Assembly (NCBI GenBank): GCA_949987565.1
Contig: OX465110.1
Location: forward strand, 18,453,481-18,517,480
DNA: 64,000 nucleotides
Reading direction: 5' to 3'
Source of the DNA: Luidia sarsii
Lineage: Eukaryota; Echinodermata; Asteroidea; Paxillosida; Luidiidae
Shown here one piece after another: positions 42,876 to 53,283 of the stretch; position 1 is the stretch's first letter; each line of letters begins with the position of its first letter. Position numbers and translations under genes: made by a program. The notes under the pieces are model-generated. The model was not told where the DNA came from and did no database searches. It worked only from the letters and a program-made list of their open reading frames with translations.

Positions 42876-43346
42876 CACTATGAACATCTTAACCGTGAAA
42901 AAGGGGTGAAAATGTCATTTAACAGTGAAACTAAAGAGTCGCTGTGATTTCACGGTGCATTTTACAGTGAATTGACCGTGAAAATAATCGCCTCTCTGTC
43001 CTGATAAGGACATCTTCAGGTCACTAAAGAGACCTTGAAAAAATGTGAATATCTAGGGTGGCAAGCTCCAGCCTTGGGGAATGGCTAATTCAATTACCAG
43101 TATATAGGCACCACCAGCCCCCATAGAGGTACTGTATTGTGTCCATGTATCTGTCACTCCCAGATACTTCTAAATTGCCTCTAGCCATTTACCACCAAAA
43201 ATATATAGGGCACCACTGGTGAAAACACCGTGAAAATGACTTGGGCTAACTGTGTGCCATGAAATAGGGGTGAAAACACGGTGAATTTTCTTTTCACGGC
43301 TAAATGACATCTTCACCCCATTTTCACCGTTTAGATGTTCATAGTG
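42876..43346. mobile_element. MITE with CACTATGAACATCT termini, TTG direct repeat
   Basis: The left CACTATGAACATCTTAACCG pairs with the right CGTTTAGATGTTCATAGTG. Subterminal GGGGTGAAAATGTCATTTA and its inverse also pair. TTG lies on both sides (42873-42875, 43347-43349). 471 bp, no coding capacity. Confidence 0.85.
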
Positions 43347-43371
43347 TTGTTACAATGTCCTGGCGATAAAA

Positions 43372-43620
43372 TCTGGGCCCACTTTCACAGAGCCGCTTAA
43401 GCGTGAAAATCTGCTAAGCAGGAAAAACAAATCTTCCTTCTGTAAGCAGGATTACAAACTGCCCTGCGATGTGATGTCCACTGCTTTTGACTTGTATTCC
43501 ACTTTTCTTTACTTAGCATGAAACAAAAGTGAAGTTTGGGTAGGCAAGGGGATCCTGTGGCTCATGACTTTTTGCGCTGAGGCACATTTTGGCGCTTAAG
43601 CGGCTCTATGACATTGGCAC
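43372..43620. mobile_element. MITE with AGAGCCGCTTAAGCG termini
   Basis: The left CACAGAGCCGCTTAAGCG and the right CGCTTAAGCGGCTCTATG are inverted repeats of about 18 bp. Starts about 25 bp after the preceding MITE. A fragment with TTCACAAAGCTGCTTAAA lies near 44710. Confidence 0.8.
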
Positions 43621-43894
43621 CTTTTTTTTTTTAAAGTCAGTGGGACTATGGTAGAAATAGAAGATTTATTCTGGGCAATAAGGCTTTAGAAGCTTCAGAC
43701 ATTTAAAAATTTTGACCAAGACAAGTGCATTATTGCTTTCGATGAAATGAACTTTAAGAAGAAAACAAGTGTTTTTAATGTTAAACATAATCTAAAATGG
43801 ATCACTGATCATGAACCTGGAACCTTGTAAGAAGCACACTGGCCCGTTGTCGTTTTTACTTTCCACGCAAATACGCTTCCCATAGTAATAGACA

Positions 43895-44055
43895 AATGTT
43901 CTTACTGACGACGAGCAGAGTACACACTGCTCGAAACGTTGAGTCACCGGCTCTTTTCAGAGCCACACTCAGTCTCAAAAGAGATGATACACATGGTGTC
44001 ACCGCAAACCAATTAATAATAATTGTTTCCACCATGCAAACCTTCCAGTCTTTTC
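43895..44055. mobile_element. Hairpin element, family C (half)
   Basis: GAGCAGAGTACACACTGCTC, GAAACGTTGAGTCACCGGCT, CTTTTCAGAGCCACACTC and GGTGTCACCGCAAACC, in the order of one family C arm. Confidence 0.75.
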
Positions 44056-45119
44056 AAAAGTTCTTACTGACTAAAACGACCAAATCTGACTGAAGTAGGG
44101 AGTCTGAAGTTGTGATCCTAGCAGGACCTAAAAGGCAGAACGCTGCCTATGACCCTGCCTAAAGACCCTGCCGGTATCCAATCACCAGGCCCTCTGTGGT
44201 AATTCAATGCTGAATCTGTAGTCTTGGTAGCAGACAACAGGCTGGAGCTACCACCCACACCAAACCAAAAGTACCGATTTCACGTTCAGTTTGTCAGTAA
44301 ATTGCTTGTAGTTTCATGTGGGCATTTTTCTGGTTTGTGTTGAACTTGGGGGAGCTAGTCTGGTGCCAGCTTCAAATTAATTTATAAATGTGTTGTAATT
44401 TATTTAAGTGTCGTTTGAGCTCAGGAGCTAATCTGGTTTCAACTCTTCAGTTATTCCTAATTGGCCGTTGAATAATTGCATTTCAATGCGATTCCAACTA
44501 AAAATGAGGAGCTCCACATTACCAAAAATCTCAGAATATCCATTTTGAATTTTTTTTTTCAGACTTAAAAAGTAAATATTGATGAAGCTTAAATAACCCA
44601 AATAATTTTGTAATCTTGCCCGTTACCGGTTATTTTTATTCTTTAAATGTTTTGCTTCAATGTTCTATGCTGTCAGAGTATTCCTTAGTAAAGATATACT
44701 TCCACCATTTTCACAAAGCTGCTTAAATTTTAAACTCTCCGTAGCACTGTCTTCCTTCGTTCTAACGGACACAAACAGATAAATCTTCCATGTGTGCATT
44801 TGTTTTCAAATATTTCAGACCAAAGAGATGACCTTACCTAGATTAACATTATGTGGGAACAATTTTCGTCAGCAGAATGTGTTCAAACTTTGGACCAAGT
44901 ATCATCAAATTTTTCAAAACTTAAACTGTTGATCCCTTTGTTGGTCTCCTCCCCAAACAATTTTTAACATTTTGTGATGATAGAAAGTAAAAAACCAGTA
45001 TCTCTTTTAGGAAAAGCATGTGTGTGTTTTTTTTTTTTTTGCCAAATGATTATGATAATAAAAACAAATGTATGTGTACAAGTATTGTTCAAATATTTTA
45101 TTTGCAATTGGATATTAAT

Positions 45120-45560
45120 GTTACCAATCACTGACGGGCTGGTAGGCATAAGCCCATTGCCAGACAAACTAATGTATCCGCCACCCCAGTGCTCACACAA
45201 CTTCACTGGCTTCCCGTTCGGTAAAAAAAGGACTTTCAAATTGAGAACCTCATTCAGCTCAACATACCTGGCGGACCCAGCCTTCATTCCTGCCGTGATG
45301 CTACCCTACTACAGTATCAGTGCCAAGAACTAGGAATTCTTTTTCACAAAGCTTTCACAATTGCTGGCCCGAAAGTTTGGAACACTATACCCACCAACAT
45401 CAGATCGCTGGACACCATTTCGTTGGTTAAAAAGCACATGAAAACCTACTTGTATCCTGTTTCCCTTTGATATTTCTGTTTCTAATTATCTTGTGTTGCT
45501 TAGCGCCATGATGTAGATGGGATGGTGCTCTACAAATCATATTATTATTATCATTATTAT
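45120..45560 (+). mobile_element. Non-LTR retrotransposon 3' end, decayed
   Basis: Frames in succession read LTQLHWLPVR, then FTIAGPKVWNTIPTNIRSLD and KKHMKTYLYP before a stop. This order (LHWLPV ... APK-WN-LP-IR ... K-LKTYL) is the conserved C-terminal tail of CR1/L2/Jockey-type reverse transcriptases. Stop codons interrupt it. It ends in ATTATTATTATCATTATTAT, the usual short-repeat 3' tail of such elements. The rest of the reverse transcriptase is absent (5' truncation). Confidence 0.8.
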
Positions 45561-46044
45561 GTATGAATGAATCAACTGCTATTTGCTGCGGCTTTGGCCG
45601 TTGCTACCAGCAAAGGGCATTCACCTACACCAGAGTATATAGCATATAGCCATAGAGACACATCCACTGTCTTGTCCAGTCCCTTTTTGTTTCAACAGGA
45701 AAGACCGTATCTGCTGCATTCCACAGTGACTATCTACCTTGCCACAGCCCCAGGTGCTGTTCAACAAGCTAACTTGCCCATCTCCAACCACAAGCCCCAA
45801 CTTCGCTGTAACACAGATGACTCTGAGGCATCACCATGAGTGACTGCTATAAGAAACATACCTTTATTCTTCTGTACAGCAATGGGACACACATTTAGTA
45901 TCCTTTGGAGAAAAAAAAAGGCGACGTATAAATCTGTGATAAAAAAAAACACCACTCAAATCATGTACAGTGTCTGACATTCTGAGAACAGGTGCCATTA
46001 GGATTCAGTTGTTGACCATCATAGATATAACATGATGTTTGCAT

Positions 46045-46255
46045 CAAAGAGAATGTCATTCAATGAGGGTTTGTCCTGCTCGACGTGCTTTGCCCGATGC
46101 CTGATGAAAACATTCAGGCAGCTCGGGTGAGATTCGACCTCGCGACTCCTGCTTTCTGCGGTTCAGACATTTTCACCAGAAAGCAAGAGTAGTGGGTTCG
46201 AATACCAGTACACATGTTGAGCAGGGTAAACCCTCATTGAATGATAAATTTCACC
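46045..46255. mobile_element. SINE family 2, inverted pair
   Basis: CAATGAGGGTTTGTCCTGCT and GACCTCGCGACTCCTGCTTT, then inverted AGAAAGCAAGAGTAGTGGGT and GTAAACCCTCATTG. Two partial copies meet head to head. Confidence 0.7.
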
Positions 46256-46276
46256 GGCAAAAATGCTGCACATAGC

Positions 46277-46620
46277 TCGAGTCAAGATCAGGCAGGGGGT
46301 AGGTGTTGTTGAATTTTCGCTTTCAGAAATTTCACCGTAATTGTTGCTTTGCTTCCAGGATGTATAGCAATGGACTCGGGACTAGAGGCAGCATTCGCAC
46401 TTTAACAGTCAAAGCCACTCGTGACCCAAAGTCCGTCCCAACTGCAGCGATATACAAGAAGCCAGTCGGTTATCAATTCAACTGATGATCATGTCCACAA
46501 TCTCTTTTATTCTCAGGCCAGAAGAGCTTTTCACGTTTGATATCTGCCCAATGGTGCGCTACTCCAAAGACTGTGGCATAAAGGGCCTAAGGGCGAGACA
46601 ATTTCACCGTAATCCAAACC
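46277..46620 (+). repeat. 350-bp duplicated module, copy 1
   Basis: From CTCGAGTCAAGATCAGG to GGGCCTAAGGGCGAGACAAT it matches 48832-49185 with clear similarity along its length. It contains GGCAGCATTCGCACTTTAAC and GTGCGCTACTCCAAAGACTG. One copy holds a frame ending PTAAIYKKPVGYQFN before a stop. Origin unknown. Confidence 0.8.
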
Positions 46621-46674
46621 CAAATCCCAAAATTACCACAACCGTGTTTTGATTTACAAAGTGTTAGTGCTATT

Positions 46675-46925
46675 CTAAGTGGAAGGTTTGCGGTGACACC
46701 ATGTAACACTATTCTTTCGAGAAGGATTGTGGCTCTGAAAAGAGCCGGTAACTCAACTGTGACTGAGACAGAGTTTCCTGACGATGGGAAGAGTACACAC
46801 TACCCGAAACGTTAAGTAATCGGCAATTTTTAGAGCCACACTCCTCGAAAGAGAAGTGTTACATGGTGTCACCGCAAACCTTCCACTTTAATAGTATTTC
46901 CACCATGTAAATCTTCAAACCTTAT
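46675..46925. mobile_element. Hairpin element, family C
   Basis: Left GGAAGGTTTGCGGTGACACC, right GGTGTCACCGCAAACCTTCC, inner GCTCTGAAAAGAGCCGG and CGAAACGTTAAGTAATCGGC. Loop of about 40 bp. Confidence 0.85.
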
Positions 46926-47479
46926 CTAGTAGACTAGAACTACTCTATTTAAACAAAAATAGCAGCAGCATCATCGCAACACTATCTCATATCGCAAATG
47001 AAAGGGGTATTGATTAACACTCATTAATTCAGGGCCCCTTCCAGAAAAAAAAAAAAAACATGAACAATTTGAATGGGAAGACTAGCTCTGAAAACAGTAG
47101 GCCATCCAGGCATCCACGGACACCCTCAAATCCCTTTCGCTTCATTTTTAATATAATGTCAAAACAATTCCATAGGCTGCACTGCAGAGGTTGGGGTTGG
47201 GAAGGCAATGACACAAGTTCAATGCATGTTTCTGTCGTCAGCAGAGTGAAGTCAACCGATAAAACCATCCATTGATAGGACACCGCGAATGTGCTAATTC
47301 CAAGCCTTCAGAAGATCTATCAACGGCCGGAAAGGAGGAATCCAAATGGTGGCTTCATCCACGCACCTCAAACTTTGATTGCCCTTTAATAGAAGGCAGT
47401 GCAACGACAAGGCACCTTTAACCCATCTTGTCAGAGAGCAGAGGGCAACGAGCCTGAACGTCACTTGCTGAAGCCCAAC

Positions 47480-48110
47480 GTGTCCCGACGAGCTGAGCTG
47501 AGTGTGGCATGTGAAGTTCTAAAATATAAGGACGTGAATGCAGTGGAGGTCCGAGACGGAGGCTTCAGCCACCAAGCAGCACACACTGCCCAGGGTCTGC
47601 GCCTACGTCTCGGGGGGACGAATGCCGCTCTTGAGGAGCTCAGTGTTCAGACTTCTTAGTGCGAGTCCTGAGAACATGAGGCTGGAAAGGTCCCCGATGC
47701 AGGCTTTAGCCATCTTCCAACACCGAAGGAGGACCCTTGCTTATTGTTTTAGAGGGTGCGACCGAATTCTGCTTTAAGGAGCTGCGCTTAGACTTTTGAC
47801 ATCCGAGGCTGGCTTGTAGAGTACTGAGAGCAAGATGCATTTGGAGGAGTGAGACGGAGGAGTGTGCCATCAAGCCCTTGACCCTTGTTAGTAGCTAGGG
47901 TCTTGGGGGGGGGGGGAGGCTGAAAGCTAGTCCACGAAGCTCAGTGCTTTGTTTAAGAGTATCTTAGTGAGGGCTCCTGTGAGTGCCGAGAAAACGATGC
48001 CTTGGAGGCCAGGGACGCAGGCTTTATAACAGACACTGCAAGAGTGCAGGAGACCCTTGCTTGGGGTCACTGGAACCCATGCTCTAGGGTCTCGGGGAGA
48101 TGGGGGAGGG
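47480..48110 (-). repeat. Degenerate repeat in the PSME3IP1 3' region
   Basis: Blocks with GCAGGCTTTAGCC / GCAGGCTTTATAAC, GACCCTTGCTT and TCTAGGGTCTCGGGG recur at roughly 150-350 bp spacing. They lie just past the PSME3IP1 stop, so probably in its 3' UTR. Confidence 0.5.
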
Positions 48111-48149
48111 GGGGGGGGAGAAAGCTGCCTCAGAACTGTCCAGGCTTGC

Positions 48150-51100
48150 TCAGTTACACGGCGCATGGCTCTTCTTCTTGGCCTGCCTGTGGACGACGGA
48201 GTTGAGCAGGTCCACCTCCGAGTCGCTGCTGGACGTGTCCGAGTCGCTGCTGTTGCTGTAGAAGCCCAGGCCCGGCAGGATGCTGACCACTCGGGCCTGG
48301 TCGTCGACGCTCAGGAGAGGGCGCTCTCGCTCGGCCGCCGCTGCGTCGCCGACCGCCTCAGTCGGCGCTTCGACAGTCCGGGACTGGCCGTCGTCGCTCG
48401 GCGACTTTGGGTCTGCGCCGGAGGACTCTGGCAGCGACGGGGCAGTCTTGGATCTCTTCTCGTTAGTCTGGTCATCCGATTCGCTTCTGATTGGGAGAAG
48501 AAAACAAGAAATTACAAAATCTCTGCAATGAGTTTCACCTTGACTTCAAATGTGCCACAGCCTTTGTATTACTGAGAACATTGTTCGGACTGACCTCTTT
48601 CGCTTGACCACTCCGGCCAGGATGGACGCCTGGGTTTTTCTGGCCGGGCCGCCGGCCTTGGCCGGGCCGCCGGCCTTGGCCGGGCCGCCAGCCTTGGCCG
48701 GACCACCGGTTACCGTCTTGTTCGTCGGCTTCTCTTTGGCATCGTCGACCGGTACGACCCTCTCGTTGGTCATCATACTGTGTTAAGGGAAACCACTTGT
48801 AAACCAGAGCACGGATCGAGAAGGATCTAACTCGAGTCAAGATCAGGCCGGCGGGGGTTGAACTTTCACTTTCAGTGAATTCAACATAATTGTTGGCTTT
48901 GCTTCCAGGGGGTAAAGCAATGGACTTGGACTATCAGACTCGAGGCAGCATTCACACTTTGACAATCAAAGCCCCTACCGACCCCCAAGTCTGTCCCAAC
49001 TGCAGCGGTGTTCAAGGAGCCAGTCGGTTTTCAATTCAACTGACGATCATGTCTCCACAATCACTTTTATTCTCAGGCCAGAAGAGCTCTTGATATCCTG
49101 TTCGACATCTGCCCAAGGGTGCGCTACTCCAAAGACTGCGGCGCAAAAGGCCTACGGGTAAGAGACAATTTAACCCTAACCCTAACCTGAATGACCCTCT
49201 CGTTGGTCGATACTGTGCTAAGGAAACCACGCGAGAAACTAGAGCACAGATTCGGGAAGGATCTAGTGTCAGTGATGAAGATCACGCAAAAGTTGGGACG
49301 GTCCGACGTTCCAATCCCAGCAGGACCTTTCTCAAGGCCTTCAGTTCAGTATTGACACGGCCAAAGTCATTAGGTCGCGCCGAGTCGACTCGGCGCAATA
49401 TCGCAACTGGTGCAGGCTTTGCCAGCACTTTGCTACCGGCCATCTTTGAGTGAGGGAAATCGGGGAAACGGAAATAACCCTTTAATGACGACTCTCTGGT
49501 CTGTGTACATGATGCACCAACGCAATCGACCATTCTTCATTACTAATCCTTCCAATTGGGCTCCAACGGAAAGAAGCATGAACCAGTGCTGAGGAAACGA
49601 GCCTGACCTCGGCAAGCAGTGATTTTTGACTTTGTTTCTTAAATAATTTTTTTTTTTTTTTTTGGGGGGGGGGGGGGGTTCGTAAAAGGATATCGTGTAC
49701 TGCTTCATCTCGTCAAGCATAGCCTTCTCCTCCTTCCAGCGTCTAGACTCCAGCTCCATCTGTCGGTCCGAGACCTCGTCCAGGAACTTGCTCTCGTCAT
49801 CGTCAATGCCCCTCACCATGTTCTCTGTTGGATTTTTTATTTTTGTGGCGATTTGGGAGAGGAAAATCAAACCAGGAGTGACATACGTTACTACGATTCT
49901 GGGTAAAGGAGAATGTACTCCAAAATCATATCACACCATTGCACCGTGCTGTGGGTTAAGTGACAGTGCATCCTGAGAATTCTCAGGCATAGCACCGTGC
50001 TGTGGGTAAGTGTATCCCGAGAAATCTCGGGCTTAGCTTCAAGGGGAATGAAACCCAGAGAAAAATGTTGGCTTATCCGATTGGGTGTTAAAAATAACCT
50101 ACAATTACCTATGTGCTACTCACCTACGAGTTTCATAAAGAGGGAATTCGAATTCGCGTTGCCGCAAACCGCCATCTTTTCGAATGGCCCACCAGTCACT
50201 GAGAGGGTATGACATCGCAACGGAAAACTCCCGCATGGGCCTGGACGGATGTACCCCTACTACATTTTGTACATGTATATACATTGTACTGCGTGCAGCT
50301 ATACACTCGGTCGCGAGCTGAACGATGGTGTACTGCCAGGCTTTTGGATGTCAAACAGGTCTCTTGTCCTTGTTGGGAACTGCATGGAAAGATTTCCCCA
50401 GCTTTTTCACGCTGGCATTTTGACATCCAAAAGCCTGGCCTGGCAGTACACCATCGTTCAGCTCGCGAGTGTATAACTGCACGCAGTATATACATGTAGT
50501 AGGAGTACATCCATCCGGGCCCATGTGGGAGTTTTCCGTTGCGATGTCATACCCCCCGCAGTGACTGGCGGGCCATTCGAAAAGATGGCGGTTTGCGGGA
50601 ACGCAAATTCGACCATGATTTTTCCCTCTTTATGAAACTTGTAGGTGAGTAGCACATAGGTAAATTGTAGGTTGTTTTTAACACCCAATCAGATAAGCCA
50701 ACCATTTTCTCTGGGTTTCATTCCCCTTTAATAGTAAGTGTTCATTCAACAAGAGACCCAGGAAATCACCAGTCCCACTCCAGCCTAGCCTAGATATCAG
50801 GGGTTTGGATTTCAGCGGTGGACCTGTGGTAGGATGACAGATGACGTTGTCTCAGGCTCTCGGCCCGGTTGAAGGCCATCCCCTAAACTGGCCCTTGCTC
50901 GCTCGTCGGGATTTAAGAAGAAACAAATCGGGAGGAACCTACTGAATTTGAACTGCTCCTCAAAGTCCGACTGCTTGCGGTCTTTCTGGTCTTGGAGTTT
51001 ATCAAAGAGGCTCCGCGGGTCGTGTTCCTCCTCCGGGCATTCTGGAGAAACACCCCCCAACAAAAAGAAGAAGAAGAAATAAATAAATAAGTCAAGGCAA

Positions 51101-52755
51101 TTTTGAGAACACTGGCCTTCATGCAGGGGACCAGCCAACAGAGGTAGCAGGCTACCCACACTCACAGTTTATCGTGGGAACCCCCGTTTTCGACGCTACA
51201 CGTTTTCGACGCTTAGCCTTCTAATTCACATCGCACTATGAAAACAACTCCGTATAACGATCTCAGACTTCGTATCTTACAGTTGGTTACCTGCTCTTGT
51301 CCGTCACCGAAAATGTGGAAATTTAAGGCTTTTCCATTAGGCCAAACTCGTGTGATTTAAAAAGTTGCTCTTTTGGGGTCTATTTTCCTAGGCACAAAAT
51401 TAGCAGTTGCTTCGAAGCTCCAGTTTTCTTTATTGTTGGTCCTAAAAAAAATCTGAGTGTACCATAACAAACCCCAACATCCGTAGAAAACAAATATATC
51501 ACGCAACTTGAGGCAGTCCGTTCAGGGTAAAAACTATGGAGCCTCCTATAGGGCGTCTCGCTTATATATTTTTATAAATTTATTTTTTATTATTATTTAA
51601 AGACAAAAAGTAACATGGCCCAATAGGCTTTTTTTTTTAAATGAAAACAATAAAAGGGCAGCTAGAGAAAGTACCAAGAAGGAGGAAATGTGTCTCTGGA
51701 GTGACATTGGGAAAGGTCATAACTGAAGAAGCAACGAGAAAGAGGATTGTGGAGTTTGTTTAAACGTCACAAAAGAAGACATCAACAAGACCAATACGTT
51801 TTAAGCATAAATTATGAATGATTTGAGGAAAGTGTTAGGAGCAGTGTGGAAAAACAAAAACAAAGATGAACACAAAAAAACATACAGGGAAGAATTTTAC
51901 AGTGCCACACAGCATTTTGAGTTATTTTAAGAATTTATTTTGCGTTTGGCTGCACTGGGACACCTTACTAAACACCACTGACGAAAATAGGTGACGATGC
52001 TTACTGCGCGGTGCGCCGCGGACGTCAACAAAACCGGGTAATCTTATGGAAGTGACAGGCTTGATCAACCTTCTCTATGATTATTCTAATAGTCTGTGGT
52101 GTGGAGAAAGTGACTGAGACCTCTTTTAGTGTGATACTTTCGTCCACATTGTTCAGTTTGAAGAAAAGTCCTTATATCGTCGAAAACCGGTTATTGGAGG
52201 ATAGTTAGAGCAAGAAAGCCGGCATGACGTTCGGTTGGCCGATCAGAGTAAAGAGTAGTTGCGGTAAGTAACCATAACACTCATCCTCCCTCAGGTCTCC
52301 GACCCTCGGCAGGATGAGGCCGCAACTAAGTAATGTAAGTAACTTGTATCTAGAGCAACATCATCATGACATGAATATTAATTATTGAATATATCATTAT
52401 TAATATTATATCATTATTATAATTATATCATTATTATATTATAGTTTAAAACATCAGCAGGAATGACCTCCGGCTGAATAACCTTACGGACAAAAGAGCC
52501 GGCATGACGTAAATGACAATTGACCAATCAGAGTAAAGGACCGGCAAAATAGCGTATTGGGGAAGGATGGCAAGGTGTCGGAATTGGACGGAAACTCATC
52601 CGAAACTGTGCACAGAGAGTGTACGAGTACGCGGGCGTACCTAGCGGCTGGTCTTCCGTGCGGACTTTGTCCCACTCTTCCTGCCGTTTCTTCCGCTTTT
52701 CGTCCAGCTCCGTCTCCGAGACGAATTTCCGAAAGGACACACTCTCGCCCGCCAT
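48150..52755 (-). CDS. PSME3IP1: PSME3IP1 (FAM192A/PIP30), PA28-gamma interacting protein
   Basis: Five exons on the minus strand: 52641-52755, 50943-51041, 49701-49824, 48595-48777 and 48150-48486. All junctions are GT-AG and phases fit, total 285 aa (human 254). Residues about 10-35 read [20 protein letters not shown], then [17 protein letters not shown] and [19 protein letters not shown], then [17 protein letters not shown]: the NIP30 domain. A GGPAKA repeat (four units) in exon 4 leads into [15 protein letters not shown]. The tail has [20 protein letters not shown] and DSEVD, the phosphorylatable acidic C-terminus that in mammals binds the proteasome activator PA28-gamma in the nucleus. 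The exon 3 donor (gca|gtacac) is weak, so a small extra exon cannot be excluded there. Start: first ATG, context ACCATGG. Confidence 0.94.
48757..49265. repeat. Direct duplication of the PSME3IP1 exon 4 edge around a module
   Basis: About 75 bp spanning the exon 4 start and its acceptor (48757-48832: GACCCTCTCGTTGGTC ... AGAAGGATCT) is repeated at 49191-49265 (GACCCTCTCGTTGGTC ... GGAAGGATCT). Between them (48832-49185) is copy 2 of the module found at 46277-46620. The outer copy keeps a CACAG acceptor-like site. Confidence 0.85.
49173..49190 (-). repeat. Short telomere-like motif
   Basis: AACCCTAACCCTAACCT, just under three units of the metazoan telomere repeat, at the end of module copy 2. 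Confidence 0.7.
50041..50728. repeat. 688-bp near-perfect palindrome in PSME3IP1 intron 2
   Basis: The left arm starts AAGGGGAATGAAACCCAGAG and the right arm ends CTCTGGGTTTCATTCCCCTT. Arms of about 310 bp pair through GCGTTGCCGCAAACCGCCAT, ACTCCCGCATGGGCC and GCTGAACGATGGTGTACTGC, with about 60 bp of spacer. It fills most of the 1.1-kb intron. No TIR-plus-TSD structure is obvious. Confidence 0.9.
51170..52203 (+). mobile_element. TIR element in PSME3IP1 intron 1
   Basis: About 1034 bp. The left end TATCGTGGGAACCCCCG leads into TTTTCGACG; the right end CGTCGAAAACCGG leads into TTATTGGAGGATA. If TA is the target, the element is flanked by TA. Its sequence recurs inverted at 53284-54510 over almost its whole length. 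No transposase frame. Confidence 0.85.
52212..52538. promoter_or_regulatory. Repeated CRE/CCAAT-like block
   Basis: GCCGGCATGACGT followed by TTGG-CC-ATCAGAGTAAAG occurs at 52212-52254 and again at 52491-52538 (GACCAATCAGAGTAAAG). TGACGT is a CRE half-site and CCAAT a CBF/NF-Y core. They lie 100-430 bp into intron 1 from exon 1. Regulatory role is inferred only. Confidence 0.4.
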
Positions 52756-53283
52756 GGTGAACGAAACACAGTTCTTGTCGCCGCTGCAGATGGGGAGTTT
52801 CCCGAGCCTAAACAAACATTAGTAATGGCATTACAGCAACAGACCTACGTGCGTGGACGGCAATCGCACAACTGGAACTATTGAGGGCGCCCTACCACCC
52901 AAACAGAGGCGTTCCTCCAAAATAGCTGTCACACTTCCCCAGTGAGCTCTGGACTGAAGCTGTCAAAATTGAGGGGCTCATTTTGGGACAAGAAATTCCC
53001 CCTTTTAAAGTTTTAAAGGAACTCCTTCAGGATGGTGACTCCCACAGAATCGCTTGAAGGTCAGTATTGTTTAAACTTACACATTTGTTGCAGCATTTCC
53101 ACTTATATTTTTTATCTCGTTTACTTACTGTTTAGTAAAATTGGGCGTGTTACTAGTGTTGTTAGTAAATGTACTTACTTCGTAACTTACTCAAGACTCA
53201 GACAAGAGTCAATATCGCATGTGTGCATGGAGATGACTTGTGTGCATGTGCTTAGGCTTACTGACACTGTAGTCAGTAGACAG

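Noticed and set aside
44974..45333. 119-codon open frame
   Set aside because: Out of frame with the retrotransposon remnant, which explains the sequence better.
45567..45839. 90-codon frame starting MNQLLFAAALAVA (signal-peptide-like)
   Set aside because: Follows the retroelement tail directly, contains repeat motifs, and has no supporting splice or family signal.
47399..47777. Overlapping 79- and 86-codon frames
   Set aside because: Lie in the degenerate repeat downstream of PSME3IP1; no recognisable product.
48057..48575. 172-codon plus-strand frame
   Set aside because: Antisense to PSME3IP1 exon 5.
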